Part shown: piece by piece, positions 1 through 8,783 of the stretch
Numbering within the stretch: position 1 is the first letter of the stretch
Layout: each line of letters starts with the position of its first letter
Assembly: GCA_002726515.1 (NCBI GenBank)
Contig: PBTE01000125.1
Location: 1-37,889, forward strand
Source: Planctomycetaceae bacterium
GTDB lineage: Bacteria > Planctomycetota > Planctomycetia > Pirellulales > Pirellulaceae
Reading direction: 5' to 3'
Length of the DNA: 37,889 bases
Translations under genes and position numbers: made by a program
The notes under the pieces: generated by a model
The model's input: only the letters and a program-made list of their open reading frames with translations
What the model was told of the DNA's origin: nothing
The model's database searches: none

Positions 1-21
1 CTCCGTTTCATTGTCCATCAC

Positions 22-1317
22 TTGCACCTGGTGAGTTCCTCCGAATCCGGCAAAGCGACCTTTGACGAGCTAAAACTTTCCCAGGAAACGTTGGCCGCTT
101 TGGATCGCGCTGACTACGAGCATCCAAGCCCTATCCAGGCCGGTTTGATCCCCGTTGCCCTGCAGGGAGCGGATGTGATCGGCCAGGCACGCACCGGAAC
201 CGGCAAGACAGCCTCCTTCGCCATTCCGATTCTGGAGCAACTAAAACCACGGAAGGAAGTCCGTGGGGTTCAAGCTTTGATCCTCGTTCCGACTCGAGAG
301 TTGGCAGTCCAGGTCCGGGAGGAAATCGACAAACTGGCTTTCGGTCGACAAGTCACATGCCTGGCTATCTACGGAGGCAAACCGGTACGCGGACAGATAG
401 AAAAACTGCGCCGAAATCCTCAGATCGTTGTGGGCACCCCCGGTCGACTGCTGGATCACATGGGTCGTCGGACCCTGCTCCTGGAAAACATCTCCATGCT
501 GGTACTCGACGAAGCAGACCGCATGCTGGATATCGGATTCCGTCCGGATATCGAGAAGATCTTGCGTCGTTGTCCCACGGCAAGGCAGACGATGTTGTTG
601 TCCGCCACCATTCCGCCACCCGTCGAGCGGCTTGCGCGAAACTACATGCGAGATCCCCAAAAGTTGAATTTCTCGCCGAAAGACATCACCGTAGACACAA
701 TTGACCAATATTATTTCACCGTCGATGGGCGACGAAAATTCGAACTGCTCGTCAGGGTCTTGAAACGAGATCAGCCAAAACAGGCCATCGTCTTTTGTCG
801 CACCAAGAAAGGCACGGATCGCATCTATCGCCGACTTAGCAAGAGCACCAAGTTGGTAGCCTGCATTCACGGAGACATGGACCAAAACGCACGCGACCGC
901 GCCATGGCCTCATTCCGGAAAGGAAAAGCTCGAATTTTAGTAGCAACCGACGTCGTGGGTCGTGGAATTGATGTGACGAGCATCTCGCACATTATCAACT
1001 TCGATATACCTCAATTCTGCGACGACTACGTGCACCGCGTGGGAAGAGCCGGACGCATGGGTCGCGAAGGTATTGCCTATACCTTTGTGACACCCGAAGA
1101 AGGCAACGAACTGACACGCATTGAAATGCGGATCAACGTGCAACTCAAACGGGACGAAATGGACCGATTTGATGCCGTGGAAGAACTTGATCCGTCAAGC
1201 AACAAGGTCCAGGAATCGAGCCCCGCGGAATCGAGCCCCGCGGAACCAGCCCCACCCACCCCTCCCGACTCGCTTCGTCGGGGGCGTGGTCCCCGACGCC
1301 ACCGGCGCGCACTCTAA
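22..1317 (+). CDS. DEAD-box ATP-dependent RNA helicase (RhlE/CshA-like)
   Basis: This is an ATP-dependent RNA helicase that remodels RNA duplexes in the cytoplasm. The motifs appear in canonical order: Q-motif Gln near residue 39, Walker A ARTGTGKT at 56-63, PTRELA at 90-95, TPGR at 139-142, DEAD at 163-166, SAT at 194-196 and HRVGRAGR at 338-345. Both RecA-like domains are therefore complete. The C-terminal tail is proline- and Ser/Glu-rich and then very basic (RRGRGPRRHRR), which is typical of the nonspecific RNA-binding tails of this family. The start is uncertain. The frame is open to the edge of the window, the first usable codons are TTG at 22 and GTG at 31, and neither has a visible ribosome site, so the true start may lie upstream of the window. 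The stop is only three bases from the stop of the convergent lipoprotein gene. The exact subfamily cannot be assigned from motifs alone. Confidence 0.93.
   Translation: MHLVSSSESGKATFDELKLSQETLAALDRADYEHPSPIQAGLIPVALQGADVIGQARTGTGKTASFAIPILEQLKPRKEVRGVQALILVPTRELAVQVREEIDKLAFGRQVTCLAIYGGKPVRGQIEKLRRNPQIVVGTPGRLLDHMGRRTLLLENISMLVLDEADRMLDIGFRPDIEKILRRCPTARQTMLLSATIPPPVERLARNYMRDPQKLNFSPKDITVDTIDQYYFTVDGRRKFELLVRVLKRDQPKQAIVFCRTKKGTDRIYRRLSKSTKLVACIHGDMDQNARDRAMASFRKGKARILVATDVVGRGIDVTSISHIINFDIPQFCDDYVHRVGRAGRMGREGIAYTFVTPEEGNELTRIEMRINVQLKRDEMDRFDAVEELDPSSNKVQESSPAESSPAEPAPPTPPDSLRRGRGPRRHRRAL
1212..1241 (+). repeat. 15-bp tandem duplication in helicase tail
   Basis: Two perfect head-to-tail copies of GGAATCGAGCCCCGC (1212-1226 and 1227-1241) sit in the linker of the helicase and encode a repeated ESSPA unit. 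The third copy starts but diverges after four bases. It is an in-frame expansion of a low-complexity linker. Confidence 0.85.
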
Positions 1318-1320
1318 TGT

Positions 1321-2379
1321 TCAATCCGGATTGACGAAGTGGCGCCGCAAGAACCGGGCCGCCCCATCCCACTGCTCAGCTGCCCTGCTGAAATTAGCCT
1401 TCATTGCCTTCACGGTCTGGGGACTCTGCAATCGAAATTCAATATCGACTTCGTTATGAAGCGGAATCTGGGCACTACGGCCTTGCGCCAGTTTGATTTC
1501 CACTTCACGGCTTAACAGATAGTCAACCAGACGGCAGGGGGCTTCGCGGACCTGGTGACTGCGCAGGATCGAGAGCGTGTTAGGAATAAAAAGCGTGCCG
1601 ATCGCGTCGTCACCCTGGTCAGGATAAACAATTTCGACAGGGAAACCGTTTTCAATCTCCATGATTGCATCATCCGTGTCGGTGAGACCAAATGCCAGCT
1701 CACCCCCCGAAACCGCCTGCGCCACCTGTTTGTTGCCTACTTTGACCTTGGCGTTGTCTCGCACGCGAAGAAAAAATTCTTTGGCCTGTTCAGATCCCCA
1801 AAAAGCAAACAAACATGCCGCGTGGGTGGCGGTTGTACCGAACAATGGCTTTGCTATTCCGACCCGGTCCTTCCAGCGGGGTTCGGCCAAGTCCAGAACA
1901 GACTGCGGATAGTCTTCTGGTGACACGATCTGGGTGTTCACCAGCAAAACTCGAGCACGGGCAGCAAATCCATACCATGTGAAATCATCCGACTGAAATT
2001 CGCTTGGATAGTGCTGGGCCTGAGGCGAAACATAAATGTCCAGCAATCCCTCCTTTTGAAGCCTCAACGTGTTCAAAATCTCATTGTTCCAAAACACGTT
2101 GCAGCGGGGACGATTGCGCTCCCTTAAAATACGATTTGTCAGACCAACCGTTTTGTTCGCCTCAAGATCGTAGACTGCCGCAACCTGGATCCCCGTTTCG
2201 TGGGTGAAATCTTGCAGGATCGGCTCCGAAAACTCGCGATCCAGAGCCGTGTAAACAATCAGTTGATCTTCTCGCTGCTGCCAACAACCACCTCCAACAG
2301 ACAATGCCAGTACGGTCAAGAAAAACGGACGCGAGGCGATTCGAAAAGCTCGTTTCTCACCAAGCGGGGTATAGTTCAT
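1321..2379 (-). CDS. ABC-type solute-binding lipoprotein (Fe(III)-binding-protein-like)
   Basis: This is the periplasmic substrate-binding component of an ABC importer, class-II periplasmic binding fold, resembling the FutA/FbpA iron group (352 residues, normal family length). A signal sequence with hydrophobic core FFLTVLALSV runs into GGGC, with Cys32 as the probable lipidated residue. The mature part starts with IVYTALDREFSEPIL, the usual first strand of these proteins. In FbpA/FutA the iron is held by a C-terminal tyrosine pair. At the corresponding place this protein has GLTDTDDA, so the ligand may not be ferric iron, and the substrate should be left open. No permease or ATPase gene is next to it in the window, so its partners must be encoded elsewhere. 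The start is ATG at 2379. It converges on the DEAD-box helicase with a 3-base gap. Confidence 0.82.
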   Translation of the reverse strand: MNYTPLGEKRAFRIASRPFFLTVLALSVGGGCWQQREDQLIVYTALDREFSEPILQDFTHETGIQVAAVYDLEANKTVGLTNRILRERNRPRCNVFWNNEILNTLRLQKEGLLDIYVSPQAQHYPSEFQSDDFTWYGFAARARVLLVNTQIVSPEDYPQSVLDLAEPRWKDRVGIAKPLFGTTATHAACLFAFWGSEQAKEFFLRVRDNAKVKVGNKQVAQAVSGGELAFGLTDTDDAIMEIENGFPVEIVYPDQGDDAIGTLFIPNTLSILRSHQVREAPCRLVDYLLSREVEIKLAQGRSAQIPLHNEVDIEFRLQSPQTVKAMKANFSRAAEQWDGAARFLRRHFVNPD

Positions 2380-2673
2380 TGCTTTGACTCATGCAGTGAC
2401 ATGACTTGTATTCGAACGACAAAGCCAATTACTTTTTCATTGATTTGTGACGGCCGAAGAGGAAAATCGGTCCCGCGCCTGTCGGGGACGCTTCGTTGAA
2501 ACGCGCGGTGCATGGATCATTTTTCAGTCTCCCAGCTTATCACATCAGCTCGACAAATCGGTTGAAACCCGCTTTCCTTTCGAATTTTGGCTGTCCCTGC
2601 TTTCCCTGGGATTAAATTCTCCGCAAATCGTGAAACAATTGTCGCGCTGTGTAGGCAATCGTGAAGGCGTACA

Positions 2674-4281
2674 ATGCAACACATGATTAGGTTTTTGACG
2701 GTTCCTTCAGCTGGCCACCCGCGATTCACACCTCCCGCCCGGTACAGCAAACTCGCTGTGCAGCTCGTTTGCTGCGCCATCCTCAGCGTCACGTGGGGCT
2801 GCCGACCGCCTCAAAACCATGAAGACCGAGTGCCTGGCGGATCCGAGCGGCACACCTCCCTTTCGACAACGGAAAACGAACGGTCTGTAAACCAACTGCC
2901 AAAGGTCTCCCCGCAAGTCAGATCAAAGTCCATCACCAATGTCCCCCAAAACTCAGCTGGACAAGCAGACACATCACCGGCAGGAACGGCCCGAGGTTCC
3001 GATTCGAACCATCATCTTCAGGCGACAAACACTGTCGTCAACCCCCAATTGATGTCGGCAGCGGGAATCCGGAAATTGGGAGGGAAGCACATCACTTTGT
3101 ACACCGATCTGCCACATCAACCATCCATTGATCCGCTACCGTCTGTTTTCGATGCGGCCGTCGCTGAGTGGTGCCGGTATTTTCAAATTGACATCCAAAA
3201 GACTGCCGACTGGCACCTTCATGGCTACTTGATCCAGAACAAAGATCGCTTCATCACAGCTGGCTTGTTTTCTGACGACCTGCCGCCGTTCCTGCATGGT
3301 TTTCAGCGGGGTTCAGAAATCTGGTTCTATGATCAGAAAAGTGATTACTACCGCCGCCACCTGATGTTGCACGAAGGTACGCATGCATTCATGAACCACT
3401 TTCTCGGCTCCGGCGGGCCTTCCTGGTATTCGGAAGGACTGGCCGAGCTGCTCGGGACTCACCACTGGGAAGAAGCCCGACTTGCGTTGCGTCATTTTCC
3501 ACAGCACCGAGACGAAGTCCCCTACTGGGGAAGAATCAAGATCATTCGGGAAGACATGGCACATTCCGGTCTCCGCAGTCTGCAGCAGGTAGTCGACACC
3601 GGCGCACGGGACTACCTGAAAGTAAATCCCTACGCCTGGTCATGGGCAGTGAGTGCTTTTCTCGATGGACATCCAGCCTATTGCCATCGTTTTCGAGCAC
3701 TGCAAAACTATGTCACTGATCCTCTCTTTTCACAACATTTCCTGGATTCGTTTCAAACGGATTGGAACCAACTGGAAGAAGAGTGGCAACTGTTCATTTT
3801 GAATCTGGTCTACGGATACGATATTCCACGCGAAGCGGTAATCTTTCAACCCGGCAAACCACTCTCCAAGCAGCCAGCCACAGTCATCGTGAAAACTGAT
3901 CGAGGCTGGCAGTCCAGCGGAATTCGGCTCGAAACGGGTGTTTCGTATCACCTTCAAGCAACGGGCCGCTACCAGTTGGCCAACCAGTTACAGCCCTGGT
4001 GGTGCGAACCCAACGGCGTGACAATCCGTTACCACCAAGGAAAGCCTTTGGGAATCTTGTTGGGATCGATACGCCCTGAAGGCGAGCGAACCGGTCTGAG
4101 CCAACTGGCCCAATCAAAAATCATCGGATTGCAGCAGACGCTCACGAGCCAAACAGCTGGAACGCTGTACTTGCGAATTAACGACTCTGCCGCCGAGTTG
4201 GCTGACAACCTGGGAGAAGTGAAGGTAAGAATCCAACGGCTGACTTCCAGTAAGACGCCAACCTCCGGGAAGCTGAATTGA
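2674..4281 (+). CDS. secreted gluzincin-like protein, HExxH (DUF1570 / peptidase MA-like)
   Basis: This is a 535-residue exported protein with a probable metallopeptidase core. The N-terminus carries a hydrophobic segment (LAVQLVCCAILSV) ending at TWGC; Cys43 could be lipidated, but the lipobox is poor. A linker rich in Ser, Thr, Gln and Asn follows (about 45-125). The core holds HEGTH at residues 233-237 and then WYSEG with Glu254, which is the HExxH...WxxEG arrangement of gluzincins. The last ~140 residues look like a beta-rich domain. Substrate and activity are unknown. ATG at 2674 or ATG at 2683 could start it; neither has a clear ribosome site. It is divergent from the lipoprotein gene, with 294 bases between them. 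A second HExxH protein with the same WxxEG signature is encoded at 26118-28040. Confidence 0.7.
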   Translation: MQHMIRFLTVPSAGHPRFTPPARYSKLAVQLVCCAILSVTWGCRPPQNHEDRVPGGSERHTSLSTTENERSVNQLPKVSPQVRSKSITNVPQNSAGQADTSPAGTARGSDSNHHLQATNTVVNPQLMSAAGIRKLGGKHITLYTDLPHQPSIDPLPSVFDAAVAEWCRYFQIDIQKTADWHLHGYLIQNKDRFITAGLFSDDLPPFLHGFQRGSEIWFYDQKSDYYRRHLMLHEGTHAFMNHFLGSGGPSWYSEGLAELLGTHHWEEARLALRHFPQHRDEVPYWGRIKIIREDMAHSGLRSLQQVVDTGARDYLKVNPYAWSWAVSAFLDGHPAYCHRFRALQNYVTDPLFSQHFLDSFQTDWNQLEEEWQLFILNLVYGYDIPREAVIFQPGKPLSKQPATVIVKTDRGWQSSGIRLETGVSYHLQATGRYQLANQLQPWWCEPNGVTIRYHQGKPLGILLGSIRPEGERTGLSQLAQSKIIGLQQTLTSQTAGTLYLRINDSAAELADNLGEVKVRIQRLTSSKTPTSGKLN

Positions 4282-4310
4282 ATCGGCTAAATCCCGACAA
4301 AACCGGTGGC

Positions 4311-5837
4311 TCAAATCTGTGGCAGAGAAAATTCTACGCCTTGCGCCAGGGGCAGTTCACCACCGCCGTTGACCGTGCAGGTCTGCCGTCGCATGTAGGC
4401 CTTCCAGGCATCACTGCCCGCCTCTCGCCCACCTCCTGTCTCCTTTTCGCCACCAAATGCGCCCCCGATTTCAGCTCCGGAAGTTCCAATATTCACGTTG
4501 GCAATACCGCAATCGCTTCCCGTGGCCGAAAGAAATCGTTCTGCTTCCAGCAGGTCATTGGTAAAGATCGCGGAGGACAGACCTTGATCTGCCGAGTTAT
4601 GCTCTCGTATCACTTGATCCAATGACTGGTACGTCATCACATACAGAATAGGCGCAAAAGTCTCTGTTTGAACAATCGGCATGCCACCTGGTGCGCGTAC
4701 AATCGTAGGTGTCACAAAGTAACCGGCTCGCTCCAACCTGGTTCCACCACACAAGACCTCGCCCCCCTGCTCACGGGCCAACTCAAGGGCCTGCAACATC
4801 TCCTGAACTGCGGTTTCATGGATGAGCGGGCCCATCAGCACACCATCCTCCCAAGGGTCACCCACCTGGCTGCTTTGATATGCTTGAACGAGCTGCTGGA
4901 TGAAAGTGTCGGCCAATGATTCGTGAATAAACAGGCGGCGTAACGTCGTGCACCGCTGGCCCGCCGTTCCTGCAGCAGCAAAGAGTATGGCTCGCAGCGC
5001 CAAATCCAGATTGGCGGTGGGTGCCAGAATCACCCCATTGTTGCCTCCTAGTTCCAGCAGGGAACGTCCGAGTCGTGCCGCCACTTTTTGACCAACATCC
5101 CGTCCCATCTCACAACTTCCCGTTGCCGAAACCAGTGGCATTCGCCGGTCTTGGGCCAACCAACGACCTACGGAGGCGTCGTGGCTGATACACAAGTTAA
5201 AAATTCCTGGCATACTGTGGTCAGCCATGACTTGGTTGACAATGTGTTGGGTGGCGATTGCGGTCAGAGGAGCCTGGGGTGAAGGCTTCCAAAGCAAGCT
5301 GTCACCACAGACTGCCGCGATGGCCGCGTTCCAGGCCCAGACCGCCACCGGAAAATTAAACGCGGTAACAACGCCCACCGGTCCCAGCGGATGCCACTGC
5401 TCAAACATGCGGTGTAGAGGCCGCTCGCTGGCGATGGTCCGGCCATAAAGTTGCCTGGAAAGTCCCGTGGCAAAGTCACAGATATCGATCATCTCCTGAA
5501 CTTCGCCTTCACCTTCCGACAAAACCTTGCCCACTTCCAGGGTGACAAGCATTCCCAGGTCTTTTTTCTTTTGACGAATTGCCAGTCCCAGCTGACGTAT
5601 GATCTCACCCCGCTGGGGAGGAGGAAGTGTCCGCCAGGTTTCAAATCCCCGTTGGCAACTTTCGACTGCCTGGTCATAGTCGGCACGGGAGGCCGTGAGC
5701 ACACGAGCGAGTGGTTTGCCGGTAGCTGGGTTAAAAGATTCGAACTCCCCGCCCGAAGGCTGCTTGACCCAGTTTCCGGCGTAGACCCCACTATTGACTT
5801 CCTGGATTCCCAAACGTTGAAGTACATCACGAAACAT
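4311..5837 (-). CDS. ALDH7-family aldehyde dehydrogenase (2-aminoadipate semialdehyde / piperideine-6-carboxylate dehydrogenase)
   Basis: This is an NAD(P)-dependent oxidation enzyme of the antiquitin (ALDH7) type, which oxidises 2-aminoadipate 6-semialdehyde to 2-aminoadipate in lysine catabolism. With the start used here (508 residues), the general base is Glu262 in LELGGNNG and the catalytic Cys is Cys296 in GQRCTTLRR. The C-terminal signature NVNIGTSGAEIGGAFGGEK, followed by ETGGGREAGSDAW, is characteristic of ALDH7 and separates it from betaine or succinate semialdehyde enzymes. I chose ATG 5837 because AAAGGA lies 7-8 bases upstream; the longer frame begins at a TTG at 5897 without a ribosome site. 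Neighbours are a class III aminotransferase on the same strand and a DUF1338/HglS-like gene, which supports the lysine-pathway assignment. Confidence 0.88.
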   Translation of the reverse strand: MFRDVLQRLGIQEVNSGVYAGNWVKQPSGGEFESFNPATGKPLARVLTASRADYDQAVESCQRGFETWRTLPPPQRGEIIRQLGLAIRQKKKDLGMLVTLEVGKVLSEGEGEVQEMIDICDFATGLSRQLYGRTIASERPLHRMFEQWHPLGPVGVVTAFNFPVAVWAWNAAIAAVCGDSLLWKPSPQAPLTAIATQHIVNQVMADHSMPGIFNLCISHDASVGRWLAQDRRMPLVSATGSCEMGRDVGQKVAARLGRSLLELGGNNGVILAPTANLDLALRAILFAAAGTAGQRCTTLRRLFIHESLADTFIQQLVQAYQSSQVGDPWEDGVLMGPLIHETAVQEMLQALELAREQGGEVLCGGTRLERAGYFVTPTIVRAPGGMPIVQTETFAPILYVMTYQSLDQVIREHNSADQGLSSAIFTNDLLEAERFLSATGSDCGIANVNIGTSGAEIGGAFGGEKETGGGREAGSDAWKAYMRRQTCTVNGGGELPLAQGVEFSLPQI

Positions 5838-6220
5838 CACAGCATCCTTTTCTGAGGTACCCTGATGGGCAGCATCAACCAAGTTCCTATTGGCCAAATG
5901 GTGGGAACGATATTGTCAAAGTTCGTTCAATAATACGATTCAATCATTTGTCCTATCGCTCAAGAAACGTCTCCCGAAGGAACCGGAGAAATTCCGTCCC
6001 ATCTTCAGAACTCAGACACGTGAACAAAATCGTCTCCTATTTCTGGAAACGGGTGAACCGCCGCGCCGTGAGCTCCCCGCATTGCTCGCACCAGGTTTTG
6101 CGAAAAGGCAACTATGTCTTTTAAAGCCCCGGCAGTGCCTCTTTCGGTTGAAAAAGATTCCACAGTAATCGCTCGTTGTCAGTAGATCGACTCTCAATCC
6201 ATCGGCTTACGTTAGAACAT
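5838..6220. other. 383-base gap between ALDH7 and aminotransferase genes
   Basis: No gene is supported here. Short open frames exist on both strands but lack ribosome sites and family-like sequence. A perfect TTGACA lies on the minus strand at 5914-5919, but nothing resembling a -10 box is found 16-18 bases downstream. The size of the gap suggests that the dehydrogenase gene has its own promoter and is not simply cotranscribed. Confidence 0.5.
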
Positions 6221-7585
6221 TTACAGTCTCTGCTGATCCATCTCGGTCACTTCGTCCAGCGCTTCGGTAAAGATTCCCAGTGCTACCTCAACCTGTTCTT
6301 CACTGATCACTAGCGGAGGACAGAAGCGAACTGTACTATCTCCGCAACTTAATAGAAGCAGCCCCTTGCCAAAGCACCGCTGAACAACTTCCTGACATTG
6401 CTCAATTGCCGGCTGCTTGGTGTTAGAGTCAAGCACCAGTTCCGCACCGATCATCAAACCCCTTCCTCGCACATTTCCCAGCAGTGGTTGATCCGCTTGA
6501 AGTGCAGACAGTTTTTCGAGCATGAATTTTCCCACACGAGCCGCATTTTCGATCAACCCTTCTTCGAGTAGGGCAATCGTTTCCAGGGCAGCCACACAGG
6601 AGACCGGGTTCCCCCCAAAGGTACTGGCATGGGCTCCCGGACCCCAATCCATCACTTCCTGTTTGGCGACAATAGCTCCCAAAGGCATCCCCGAAGCAAT
6701 GCCTTTAGCCAAACAGGTGATGTCGGGCTCGATGCCCCAATGTTCCATCGCAAACATTTTCCCAGTGCGCCCCATGCCAGTCTGAACTTCGTCAGCAACG
6801 AACAAAATGTCGTACCTTTCAGCCAAATCCTTCAAGCGTTGATGGAAGCCGTCGGGTGGAACAATGTATCCCCCTTCACCCAGAATCGGTTCCACGAAGA
6901 AAGCTGCCACTTCGTGGGGTGAAACGGTTTTGTGAAATATTTTGTCCTCGAGATCGGACAGGCTCTTCCAACAGCAGGCTTGGCCGGACTGGTTCGCCTG
7001 GCATCGATAACAGTCGGGAAACTCAATGTGGCTGACTCCCGGCACCAGGGGCGAGAAATCTCTGCGCTGGGTGACTTTACTTCCGGTCAGTGACAAGGCT
7101 CCCATTGTGCGTCCATGAAAAGCCCCGAAAAAGGAGATCGCGTGCTGGCGTTTCGTGTGGTGCCGCGCCAACTTGAAAGCCGCTTCCACGGCTTCGGATC
7201 CTGAGTTTGTGAAAAAGATTTTTTTCGGATCGTCGCCGGGCGTTATTTCCGCCAGTTTGTGAGCCAGGTCGCGTTGGGGACCGTAGTAGAAATCAGTACC
7301 CGACATATGAAGCAAGAGTTCCGCCTGCTGCTGAATTGCTTTCACAACCCGTGGGTGACAGTGTCCGGTAGAGCAGACCGCGATACCAGCCGTAAAATCG
7401 AGAAAACGATTACCATCGGCATCTTCGATCGTCGCGGCTTGGGCACGAGCGACTGCAAGAGGATACGCGCGGGTATAGGAGGAAGATGTAACCTGCTCAT
7501 CGCTTTCGATCAGTGCCCGGGCCTGTGGACCGGGTAGTTTCGTACGGATTTCCGGAACGGTTTGAACACGTTTTGGCCAAAGCAT
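6221..7585 (-). CDS. class III PLP-dependent aminotransferase (ornithine/lysine/GABA omega-aminotransferase group)
   Basis: This is a fold-type I, class III aminotransferase (454 residues, normal length). Visible features are FTAGIAVCSTGHCHP near 70-80, NSGSEAVEAAFKLAR (phosphate-binding region), FFGAFHGRTMGALSLTGSK, FVADEVQTGMGRTG, and the PLP Schiff-base Lys294 in LAKGIASG. The middle contains a Cys-rich insert (CYRCQ...ACCWKSL) as in the archaeal ornithine/lysine omega-aminotransferase and GabT-like group. Together with the neighbouring ALDH7 and HglS-like genes the best inference is a role in lysine degradation, either taking the epsilon-amino group from lysine or converting 2-aminoadipate to 2-oxoadipate. 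Sequence alone does not decide between these, and GABA or ornithine remain possible substrates. The ATG at 7585 is well supported: GGAGG sits six bases upstream. Confidence 0.85.
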   Translation of the reverse strand: MLWPKRVQTVPEIRTKLPGPQARALIESDEQVTSSSYTRAYPLAVARAQAATIEDADGNRFLDFTAGIAVCSTGHCHPRVVKAIQQQAELLLHMSGTDFYYGPQRDLAHKLAEITPGDDPKKIFFTNSGSEAVEAAFKLARHHTKRQHAISFFGAFHGRTMGALSLTGSKVTQRRDFSPLVPGVSHIEFPDCYRCQANQSGQACCWKSLSDLEDKIFHKTVSPHEVAAFFVEPILGEGGYIVPPDGFHQRLKDLAERYDILFVADEVQTGMGRTGKMFAMEHWGIEPDITCLAKGIASGMPLGAIVAKQEVMDWGPGAHASTFGGNPVSCVAALETIALLEEGLIENAARVGKFMLEKLSALQADQPLLGNVRGRGLMIGAELVLDSNTKQPAIEQCQEVVQRCFGKGLLLLSCGDSTVRFCPPLVISEEQVEVALGIFTEALDEVTEMDQQRL

Positions 7586-7628
7586 CGCCCGCCTCCGTTA
7601 ACCGCAAATGGGTGACTGGTGAAAAAAA

Positions 7629-7667
7629 TCAACATCTTTCTACTTGAATCCTACGGTACAATGTTGA
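7629..7667. promoter_or_regulatory. dyad in divergent aminotransferase/hglS intergenic region
   Basis: A perfect 7-bp inverted repeat, TCAACAT (7629-7635) and ATGTTGA (7661-7667), with 25 bases between the arms, sits between the divergent aminotransferase and DUF1338 genes. It could be an operator controlling both directions, but arms this short can occur by chance and no regulator gene is adjacent. Confidence 0.3.
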
Positions 7668-7820
7668 GATGGCAAATTTTAGACGCTGCCAAAGAACTTG
7701 AGTTTTCGCTTCTGTTTCCATACCAACGTTTTACGACAACGGGTTGAAATGCCTGTAACAGTGTGGTCTTACTGAAAGCCGGCTGCCGACCTTGTCCAAC
7801 TAACTCTCAGAAGAACTGTC

Positions 7821-8783
7821 ATGACTCAAAAAAAGAACACACCCGTTTCAGGTCCCCATCAATCCATTCCCGCAAGCAATGAACGTGAAACTTTCACTTC
7901 AATCTTTCTCGATCATCTGTGGGCGCGTTACCGGAAGAGAGTCTCCTACATCGCAGCCTACGAAACGATCATTGCGAGTGCCGGAGCACGTTTCTTCAAT
8001 GACCACATCGCCTTCCGGACTTTGGCAGCCACGAGACCACAAACGGGTGTGAGCTCGATTTCACGCATTTTTGAAGCTTTAGATTATCGAGCGTCCGAAT
8101 GTTACGAATTTCCTCAGAAACATCTCAATGCAATCCACTTCCAGCACCCTAATCCCCAGTTTCCCAAACTGTTCATTTCCGAGCTAAAGACTTGGGAACT
8201 TCCCGCAAAAGTGCAAGAGATTGTACTCCCAGTTCTCGGAACACATCGCGATCCCATCTCGGAAGAGACTTTGTCGCGTCTCTGCCATCTTGACGGAGTT
8301 CAAGGGTCGGACCACGCAGAACTGCTGCAATCCGTCGTTAACGAGATTCACGACTTGCCATGGTCTGCTCCGCAACAGGAGGATGTCGTCAACGTCAATA
8401 AGGCCAGCCAATACGCAGCCTGGGTGCTGGTACATGGTTACAACGTGAACCACTTCACATCGCTGATCAACGCGCACGCCGTCGAGTCGCTAGATGACAT
8501 CGAAAAAACCGTGGGTGCATTGAGCGCAGCGGGCGTACCCATGAAAGAAAACATCGAAGGTAGCCCGGGTTCTAAACTCCGCCAGACCGCAACGAAGGCG
8601 GTTGTCGTTGACGTCGAGATTAGAGATGGAGAGCAAATGAGCACCATGCCTTGGACCTACGCCTATCTCGAATTGGCGCAAAGAGACAAAATCGAAAATT
8701 CACAGACCGGAGAAACTGTGCGTTTCGAAGGTTTTTTGGGTTCACAGGCAACCAACCTGTTCGAGATGACCAAGAGGTCATAG
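7821..8783 (+). CDS. hglS: DUF1338 protein, 2-oxoadipate dioxygenase/decarboxylase (HglS-like)
   Basis: This belongs to the DUF1338 (HglS/YdcJ) family of Fe(II)-dependent enzymes. The characterised member HglS converts 2-oxoadipate to D-2-hydroxyglutarate with CO2 release in lysine catabolism. The conserved signatures are present: DHIAFRT with His62 and Arg66, VNHFT with His211, and YLELAQR with Glu284. This fits the two-His one-Glu metal site and the substrate-binding arginine known for the family. The length of 320 residues is on the short side compared with HglS (over 400), so it may belong to a compact subgroup. It is divergent from the aminotransferase gene (235 bases between starts). 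Its TAG stop overlaps the stop of the convergent pepF gene by six bases. The start ATG at 7821 has only a weak AGAAG upstream. Confidence 0.8.
   Translation: MTQKKNTPVSGPHQSIPASNERETFTSIFLDHLWARYRKRVSYIAAYETIIASAGARFFNDHIAFRTLAATRPQTGVSSISRIFEALDYRASECYEFPQKHLNAIHFQHPNPQFPKLFISELKTWELPAKVQEIVLPVLGTHRDPISEETLSRLCHLDGVQGSDHAELLQSVVNEIHDLPWSAPQQEDVVNVNKASQYAAWVLVHGYNVNHFTSLINAHAVESLDDIEKTVGALSAAGVPMKENIEGSPGSKLRQTATKAVVVDVEIRDGEQMSTMPWTYAYLELAQRDKIENSQTGETVRFEGFLGSQATNLFEMTKRS

Noticed and set aside
5489-5855. Open frames on both strands inside the ALDH7 gene
   Set aside because: They are out-of-frame shadows of a gene with a clear family signature throughout.
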